Assembly (NCBI RefSeq): GCF_005503015.1
Contig: NZ_SCOL01000009.1
Span: 1-49,465, forward strand
Source of the DNA: Bacillus sp. E(2018)
Lineage (GTDB): Bacteria > Bacillota > Bacilli > Bacillales > Fictibacillaceae
Length of the DNA stretch: 49,465 bases
Direction of reading: 5' to 3'
Made by a program: the position numbers and the translations under genes. Below the pieces are notes generated by a model. The model saw nothing but the letters and a program-made list of their open reading frames with translations, did not search any database and was not told where the DNA came from. Positions 44,321 to 49,465 of this stretch are shown in pieces; the stretch's first letter is position 1, and the number at the start of each line of letters is the position of its first letter.

Positions 44321-45319
44321 TTACCTTTCCCTGAAATGATTAAATCCTTTTTTCGTAAGAAGTTCCGGCTTGGCGTCCTGTTTATGAAGGTAGACCTCAG
44401 CCTTACCAGCTTCTCCAACTTTACCGATTTCATAAAGTGGCAATGTATGTTGTTTGAATCTATCTGACAGCACTCTAAAATCTTCTTCTGACGCCGTTCC
44501 AACAAGCACATAATCTTCCCCACCAAACAACTGGTGGTTCAGCACGTCTTCTCCTAGTAAATCTCTTAACGATTCACTCACAGGTAGCTTGTTTCTTTCT
44601 ATAGAAATAGAAACGTTACTTGCTTCAGCAATCTCGTTTAGTTCACTAGCTACTCCGTCACTAACATCGTTCAAGGAAATTCGAAAACCACTTTTTGCAA
44701 GAAGTCTTCCTTGCTCAATATGAGGGAGGGGCATCTGATGCTGCTGTATCCATATTTCTTCATTTGCCGCAAATGCAGCATGTCTTGTTTTTTCTAATAA
44801 AACAGAAAGCCCTGCCGCTGATTTCCCTGTTGTTCCGGTTAAAAAAACAATGTCTCCATGTCTCGCGTTACTTCTTAATAAAGATCTTCCCTTTTCTACT
44901 TTTCCAATAACCGTCACTGATAATACTAACGGTCCTTTTGTAGAAACGGTATCGCCACCCATAAGATCCACTTTGTATTTCGCAGCAAGATTCCCCATGC
45001 CTTTATAGATCTCTTGCAGCTCATCTTCCGACCATTCAGGTGGAATCGCAATCGAGACAAGATAGAACTGTGGAATACCACCCATCGCTGCAATATCACT
45101 CATGTTCACAGCAAGTGCTTTAAAGCCCGTTTGGAAAGGTGATAACGTATCCCTCGTAAAATGAACACCTTCTACCATGGTATCCAAACAAACGATTTGA
45201 TCCATCTCTTCATTCACCGACCAAAGAGCAGCGTCATCACCGATACCTTGAACCACTTCTTTTTGAAAAAAGTGCTGAGGCGTGATGCTGTTGATCCATT
45301 CAAATTCATCTTTAATCAT
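44321..45319 (-). CDS. thiL: thiamine-monophosphate kinase ThiL
   Basis: This 332-residue enzyme makes thiamine diphosphate from thiamine monophosphate and ATP. PurM-like fold motifs: GIGDDAALW near the N terminus, MSDIAAMGGIPQF, LMGGDTVSTKG and the late FGGEDYVLVGT. GAGGAG lies seven bases before the ATG. It starts the thiL-tsaE-tsaB-rimI-tsaD operon. Confidence 0.97.
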   Translation of the reverse strand: MIKDEFEWINSITPQHFFQKEVVQGIGDDAALWSVNEEMDQIVCLDTMVEGVHFTRDTLSPFQTGFKALAVNMSDIAAMGGIPQFYLVSIAIPPEWSEDELQEIYKGMGNLAAKYKVDLMGGDTVSTKGPLVLSVTVIGKVEKGRSLLRSNARHGDIVFLTGTTGKSAAGLSVLLEKTRHAAFAANEEIWIQQHQMPLPHIEQGRLLAKSGFRISLNDVSDGVASELNEIAEASNVSISIERNKLPVSESLRDLLGEDVLNHQLFGGEDYVLVGTASEEDFRVLSDRFKQHTLPLYEIGKVGEAGKAEVYLHKQDAKPELLTKKGFNHFRER

Positions 45320-45407
45320 GGATGTGCTCCTCTCTGGTCTTTACTTTAGTTTGTTTTCTAAATAGATAATTGCTGTTAGCTTTTTTCAAAAAGACTCCAA
45401 TGATTAA

Positions 45408-45537
45408 GTTGATTGGAGTGCAAGGTGCGAGACTCCTGCGGGACAGGTGGGCAGGTGAGACACTTAAATGTGAAACATTAGGAATGTGGCTCACCGCCTG
45501 CCCCGCGGAAAGCGAAGCACCTGGAGCGGAAATCAAC
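45408..45537 (-). repeat. palindromic Bacillaceae-type intergenic repeat, copy 3 (reversed)
   Basis: This is the same element as copies 1 and 2, in reverse orientation: GTTGATTGGAGTGC at the left, GGAGCGGAAATCAAC at the right, with GCGGGACAGG and CCCCGCGGAAAGCGAAGC inside. It lies in the promoter-side gap of thiL. The rest of 45320-45582 shows no gene. Confidence 0.85.
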
Positions 45538-45582
45538 AGCTCAAAAAAACAGCTAAGAATAAACTTAAAGACAATTCAAATT

Positions 45583-45620
45583 ATAAAAAAGCCTTAGGAT
45601 TATAATAAAACTCCTAAGGT
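45583..45620 (-). terminator. second terminator downstream of the tRNA genes
   Basis: On the minus strand CCTTAGGA pairs with TCCTAAGG around an AT-rich loop, followed by CTTTTTTATAA. It follows another terminator at 45657-45687. Confidence 0.75.
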
Positions 45621-45656
45621 GACAGTTGTATATTAGTTTAACTTACTTTTAGACAT

Positions 45657-45687
45657 AAAAAAACACGAAACCTTGTTTCGTTTTTAA
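45657..45687 (-). terminator. terminator after tRNA-Asp
   Basis: On the minus strand ACGAAAC pairs with GTTTCGT and is followed by GTTTTTTT, directly after the tRNA-Asp CCA end. Confidence 0.85.
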
Positions 45688-45690
45688 AAG

Positions 45691-45766
45691 TGGCGGACCC
45701 GACCGGGGTCGAACCGGCGATCTCCTGCGTGACAGGCAGGCATGTTAACCACTACACCACGGGTCC
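45691..45766 (-). tRNA. tRNA-Asp (GTC)
   Basis: A 76-base tRNA: acceptor GGACCCG/CGGGTCC, D-loop GTGTAGTGGTTAACA, anticodon loop CTGTCAC (anticodon GTC), T-loop GGTTCGACCC and an encoded CCA end. Confidence 0.97.
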
Positions 45767-45789
45767 AGCTTAGTATGTAATTAATGATG

Positions 45790-45880
45790 TAGTTCATGAA
45801 ATTTAAATTGGTTGCACCCAATGGGCACTCCCGATATTTCATGGCTAGACGTTTACTCGACGTAGTTCATGAAATTAAAT

Positions 45881-45887
<7 letters not shown>
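45790..45887. repeat. direct repeat around the tRNA spacer
   Basis: A 26-27 base sequence, GTAGTTCATGAAATT followed by TAAATTGGTTGC with one A of length difference, occurs at 45790-45816 and again at 45862-45887. The second copy runs into the 3' end of the initiator tRNA (its GCAACCA on the minus strand), so the first copy carries a detached tRNA 3' terminus. The 45 bases between them show no full tRNA. Confidence 0.75.
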
Positions 45888-45957
<70 letters not shown>

Positions 45958-46060
45958 ACGTTATAAAATGTTGTTTTCTCTGGTTTAGATAACAACTTGT
46001 TTCGGACATTTATTAATATATCACGTTTATTAGTATGATGCAAGTGTTTTAAAAATATTA

Positions 46061-46091
46061 GGCACAAGAAATTTTATTTATTTCTTGTGCC
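46061..46091 (-). terminator. permease terminator
   Basis: On the minus strand GGCACAAGAAA pairs with TTTCTTGTGCC, followed by TAATATTTTT. It is just past the permease stop. Confidence 0.8.
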
Positions 46092-46098
46092 CTCTATT

Positions 46099-47478
46099 TT
46101 ATGCCACTTTATCGTTATTTTCAGGGCGCTTGTTGAACCCTTTTAGATAGTAGATCGCTGTTAATAAGATCAACCAACACGGTCCTACGATCAAAGCGAT
46201 ACGTGTATCTGGGAAGTATGCCATGATCCCGACAACAAAAATTAGAATCGCTAGTGCGATATATGAACCATACGGAAAGAACGGCACTTTAAATTTCAAT
46301 GATTTCTTTTCTTCTGCACTTAAGCTTTTACGGAACTTAAGCTGCGACACAAGGATGATGGACCATGTCCAGATCGCCCCGAATGTTGAGATACTTGTTA
46401 CCCATACGAATACCTTTTCAGGAACAAGGTAGTTTAACACGACTCCAATAAGGAGTGCTCCAGCTGAAACTAATACGGCTACAGAAGGTACACCCGTCTT
46501 ACTTACTTTATGAAGTCCTGCTGGTGCTTGTTTTTGTTCAGCCAGGTTGAATAGCATACGTCCTGTACTGAATATTCCACTGTTACAGCTTGATAATGCT
46601 GCAGTTAAAACGACAAAGTTAATGATACCAGCAGCTTGTCCGATACCGATTTTTTCAAAAGTAAGAACGAACGGACTTCCTTGCGTTCCGATTTGATCCC
46701 ACGGGTAGATGGACATAATAACGAATAATGCCCCTACGTAAAAGATCAAGATGCGCCAGAATACAGAGTTTACAGCTCTTGCTAATGATTTTTCAGGATT
46801 TTTTACCTCACCTGCTGTAACACCGATCATTTCAATTCCTAAGAATGCAAACATTACCATCTGCATAGACATGAGGATTCCCTGTATGCCGTTTGGTGCG
46901 AAACCGCCATTTTCCCAAAGGTTACTGATTCCTGTTGCTACTCCACCGTTACCAAAACCAAATAGTATCATGCCTAAACCTGTAATAATCATCAATACGA
47001 TAGCAACGATTTTGATAAGTGCAAACCAGAATTCAAACTCTCCATACGCTTTGATCGCAAGCAAGTTGATGCTCGCCATAATCACAAGTGCTGATAGTGC
47101 CCAAATCCAAACAGGAACATCAGGATACCACATCTTCATATAAATACCTACGGCTGTGATCTCAGCCATACATGTTACGATCCACAAGAACCAATAGTTC
47201 CAGCCAGTTAAATAACCAGCTAGTGGTCCAATATAGTTTCTTGCATATCGGCTAAACGATCCGGCAACGGGTTGATGTATCGCCATCTCACCTAACGCTC
47301 TCATAATGATGAACATTACGGCTCCGCCTAATGCATATGCTAATAAAATTGCTGGTCCCGCCATTTCAATTGCTGAAGCTGAACCTAAGAATAAGCCCAC
47401 TCCAATAGCGGCCCCGAGTGACATAAGCGTAATATGTCGTTCTTCGAGCCCACGCTGTAATTCTTGTTTTGGCTTCAT
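46099..47478 (-). CDS. amino acid permease (APC superfamily)
   Basis: This is a 459-residue transporter with 12 membrane segments. It begins with ELQRGLEERHITLMSLGAAI followed by GVGLFLGSASAI, the family's first-helix signature, and has QPVAGSFSRYARNYIGPLAG and the later FNLAEQKQAPAGLHKVSKTG. It belongs to the AAT group (like ProY, GabP or AapA), so the substrate is a neutral or basic amino acid that cannot be named from sequence alone. GGGAGG precedes the ATG. It has its own promoter and a cre-like site just upstream. Confidence 0.93.
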   Translation of the reverse strand: MKPKQELQRGLEERHITLMSLGAAIGVGLFLGSASAIEMAGPAILLAYALGGAVMFIIMRALGEMAIHQPVAGSFSRYARNYIGPLAGYLTGWNYWFLWIVTCMAEITAVGIYMKMWYPDVPVWIWALSALVIMASINLLAIKAYGEFEFWFALIKIVAIVLMIITGLGMILFGFGNGGVATGISNLWENGGFAPNGIQGILMSMQMVMFAFLGIEMIGVTAGEVKNPEKSLARAVNSVFWRILIFYVGALFVIMSIYPWDQIGTQGSPFVLTFEKIGIGQAAGIINFVVLTAALSSCNSGIFSTGRMLFNLAEQKQAPAGLHKVSKTGVPSVAVLVSAGALLIGVVLNYLVPEKVFVWVTSISTFGAIWTWSIILVSQLKFRKSLSAEEKKSLKFKVPFFPYGSYIALAILIFVVGIMAYFPDTRIALIVGPCWLILLTAIYYLKGFNKRPENNDKVA

Positions 47479-47504
47479 TTTTATGCCTCCCTTGATGTAT
47501 ATGA

Positions 47505-47554
47505 TGAAGCGCTTTCACTCAGGTATCATAACACATTTCGACAATAAGAAACAA
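47505..47554 (-). promoter_or_regulatory. permease promoter with cre-like element
   Basis: On the minus strand TTGTTT (47549-47554), 18 bases, TATGAT (47525-47530) form a promoter. Just downstream, around 47505-47518, is GTGAAAGCGCTTCATC, which is one base short of the catabolite element consensus TGWAANCGNTNWCA. CcpA control is possible but not certain. Confidence 0.5.
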
Positions 47555-47580
47555 TTCGTTTACATTACAATTTAAAGCCT

Positions 47581-47608
47581 AAAAGCCCTATTGTAACAGG
47601 GCTTTTTT
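47581..47608 (-). terminator. terminator formed partly by the last codons of the PLP enzyme gene
   Basis: On the minus strand AAAAGCCCT pairs with AGGGCTTTT around GTTACAAT; the stem's 5' arm encodes Lys-Ala-Leu and the loop holds the TAG stop. The T run is short. Confidence 0.65.
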
Positions 47609-48736
47609 AGCAGCTTCTTTAAAAACAGATACGATGTCCTCAATATTTTCAATCCCCACCGAGATTCGGATCACATTCTGATTGATTCCCAATTTTTCAC
47701 ATGTTTCTGCTGGTAGTGAGCGGTGAGAAGTTCCGAGTGGATATGACACTGTAGTTTCTACACCTGCAAGGGTTGGAACGATGTGAACCCAATCCAATGA
47801 CTTAAAAAACGTGTGCACATTGCTTTTCTCATCGAGTTCGATCGTTACAATAGAAGAATTACCTGTTTCACTCACATACTTAGGATAGTAAACTTGCTTA
47901 ATTCCATCTGTTTCATTTAGTTGACTAGCTAATTCGGTTGCGTTAGAGATATGACGCTCCATACGCACGCTTAACGTCTTTAACCCTCTAGAAGCTAACC
48001 ACGCATCAAACGGTCCTAAATTACAGCCCAGGTGAATCATTTTCGCTTGAGCTTTTGCGATTAATTCTTCTTTTCCTACAACTACCCCTGCTGTCACGTC
48101 GCTATGACCATTTAAATACTTCGTCGCACTATGAACAACAAGATCAACACCTTTTGTGTATGGCTGAAGAACATAAGGTGTAGCGAATGTATTATCAATT
48201 ATCGTCGTAAGATTATGTTCTTTTGCAAGAGCAACAAGTCCCTCTAGATCCTCTACACGCAATAAAGGATTTGTTATGGATTCTGAATATATAAGTTTTG
48301 TGTTAGTTTTAATGTTTCTTTTAACCTCATTTAGGTCCTTGAATGAAACGAATGTGGTTTCAATTCCAAAGTCTTTTAGGTCATCAGAAAGAAGCTGATA
48401 GGTGCCGCCATACAGATCATCACATGCTAGAATATGATCGCCAACTTGTGCGACCGCTAAGATACCAACTAAAATAGCTGACATACCCGATGATGTCACA
48501 ACACCTGCAGGAGCTTGCTCAAGCTTTGCCACACCAGTCGCAAAATCGTTCTGGTTGGGGTTGTTCATACGTGTATATAAGTAATCGTTCTTTCCTCTAA
48601 AATAGTCCTCTAGATCGTCTAGATCGTTAAAAGAAAAAGCTGACGTCTGATAGATCGGATTGATCTTACTCACCGACTTCACACTATTATGACCACTTGC
48701 ATGTACGCTGGATGTATCAAAATGAACATTCTTCAT
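47588..48736 (-). CDS. Cys/Met metabolism PLP-dependent enzyme (cystathionine gamma-lyase/synthase type)
   Basis: This is a 382-residue enzyme of the trans-sulfuration family. The PLP-binding Lys is in VVHSATKYLNGHSDVTAGVV, and LYTRMNNPNQNDF, SSGMSAI and ADDLYGGTYQ-like CDDLYGGTY give the substrate and cofactor loops. The C terminus has RISVGIENIEDIV. Members include cystathionine gamma-synthase, beta-lyase, gamma-lyase and methionine gamma-lyase; sequence alone does not separate them. The start is the ATG nine bases after GGGGAGG. No S-box or T-box leader is visible upstream. Confidence 0.9.
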   Translation of the reverse strand: MKNVHFDTSSVHASGHNSVKSVSKINPIYQTSAFSFNDLDDLEDYFRGKNDYLYTRMNNPNQNDFATGVAKLEQAPAGVVTSSGMSAILVGILAVAQVGDHILACDDLYGGTYQLLSDDLKDFGIETTFVSFKDLNEVKRNIKTNTKLIYSESITNPLLRVEDLEGLVALAKEHNLTTIIDNTFATPYVLQPYTKGVDLVVHSATKYLNGHSDVTAGVVVGKEELIAKAQAKMIHLGCNLGPFDAWLASRGLKTLSVRMERHISNATELASQLNETDGIKQVYYPKYVSETGNSSIVTIELDEKSNVHTFFKSLDWVHIVPTLAGVETTVSYPLGTSHRSLPAETCEKLGINQNVIRISVGIENIEDIVSVFKEAAKKALLQ

Positions 48737-49316
48737 GATATATGGCCTCCCCATTGTTTTTTATCTTTTAGTTTAGCATAAAATTGATCGGGAATATGGT
48801 GCTGGAGTTTTGTTCTATGGAAGTTTGTTCGTATTGTTTATAGTGGAATGATTGTTTGTGGTTTGTTTTGTAAAAGCATTTCGGCATCTGATGGTGAATT
48901 TTAAGTATGTGAGTGAGTTTCTACCTTGGATGATGGTAGAAGGAGCTGCTAGAGGTGCTTTTGCTGAAGAATATCGCGAAGGGGGAAGATGGCTGTGGCC
49001 ATCTTCTTCCTGTTTTGAGGGTTGGGAGAATCGTTTGAAGGGTTTAGCGTGTGTACTACGTATACCATGGTGGGTATCTCCTTGTGCCAATTAAGTCTAA
49101 ACAAGAAAAATTAAGTCAAAATGAGAGTAAATTAAGTCGAAACGAACCTCCATTAAGTCTAAAATCAAAAATAAAGGCGGTTCGCTAAATCTCGACAAGC
49201 GTTTTCTGCCCGAAATAAGCTCTATACCCCCGAGCCTTCCAACCCCAGTCATCTATAATCAGAAGTTTGGCTGCTGCCAAACCACCTTTTTGTCTTTTCT
49301 ATCTTTTTTTAAACAC
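48737..49316. other. gene-poor gap between the PLP enzyme gene and the rrn operon
   Basis: These 580 bases hold no gene I can support. The two open frames at about 48815-49094 lack ribosome sites. The gap contains a 9-bp hairpin GAAGATGGC/GCCATCTTC (about 48985-49006) followed by a T-rich plus strand, array C (49090-49165), and a GTTTGGC/GCCAAAC hairpin followed by CACCTTTTTG on the plus strand (49265-49295). Both hairpins look like plus-strand terminators without a gene in front. Confidence 0.6.
49090..49165. repeat. 21-bp tandem array C (core ATTAAGTC)
   Basis: Four copies of ATTAAGTC start at 49090, 49110, 49131 and 49152, that is 20, 21 and 21 bases apart, each followed by TAAA, AAAA, GAAA or TAAA. 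The rest of each unit varies. The design is the same as arrays A and B (21-base period, fixed core, variable spacer) but with an unrelated core. Confidence 0.85.
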
Positions 49317-49350
49317 AAAAAAAAGAAGATGGATTCTCATCCATCTTCCT
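49317..49350 (-). terminator. rrn operon terminator
   Basis: On the minus strand GAAGATGGAT pairs perfectly with ATCCATCTTC around GAGA, followed by eight T, just after the 5S gene. Confidence 0.95.
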
Positions 49351-49354
49351 CATT

Positions 49355-49465
<111 letters not shown>

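Noticed and set aside
48852..49094. 80-codon plus-strand open frame (MFVVCF...)
   Set aside because: No ribosome binding site, no recognisable domain, and a terminator-like hairpin lies inside it.

Overview
The window is a stretch of a low-GC Gram-positive chromosome, almost certainly from a Bacillaceae bacterium. Gene order resembles Bacillus subtilis around guaA-pbuG and thiL-groEL, and a Fictibacillus-like or related genus would fit, but the genus cannot be fixed by eye. It lies between two ribosomal RNA operons: the 3' part of a 5S gene is at the right edge and the 5' end of a 16S gene at the left edge, both on the minus strand. Most genes also point to the minus strand.

Layout in the direction of transcription (right to left). 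The 5S gene and its terminator are followed by a gene-poor gap with a 21-bp-period repeat array, a Cys/Met-metabolism PLP enzyme, an amino acid permease and two tRNAs (initiator Met, Asp). Then comes the conserved block thiL-tsaE-tsaB-rimI-tsaD (thiamine diphosphate synthesis and tRNA t6A modification), a DnaA-box cluster, the ABC-F gene ydiF (plus strand), moaC, rex, tatA, tatC, ydiK/ydiL (plus strand), and groES-groEL under a CIRCE operator.

From 25029 to 33157 an 8.1-kb island sits in the 3' end of groEL, bounded by a 14-bp direct repeat of the last groEL codons. It carries an endonuclease-phosphatase-fold protein, a DUF262-HNH protein resembling type IV restriction enzymes, a nuclease-RecQ helicase fusion coupled to a coiled-coil tail-anchored protein, an ssb relic and a polytopic membrane protein. 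No integrase is visible. It looks like a defence island. Left of it is a decaying DUF4176 gene cluster.

From 23.4 to 19.6 kb lie a DUF4317 gene, a small lipoprotein, an ECF transporter S component and a MerR-type coiled-coil DNA-binding protein. Three perfect TATCG-N5-CGATA palindromes surround this last gene, and one overlaps its likely -10 box. Next is the yeaC-yeaD-yebA operon (MoxR ATPase, DUF58, transglutaminase), then guaA and pbuG, each behind its own guanine-class riboswitch, then a prepilin peptidase. From 10.5 to 1.9 kb is a cell-envelope cluster: two vWA lipoproteins, a transglutaminase lipoprotein with Ig-like repeats, an Ig-like lipoprotein and several small membrane proteins in paralogous pairs. 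pncB and the next rrn promoter region close the window.

The strongest unexplained signals are three 21-bp-period repeat arrays, each with a conserved core and a variable spacer; the palindromes around the MerR-type gene; the groEL-integrated island with its helicase-membrane protein pair; and the duplicated envelope cluster.
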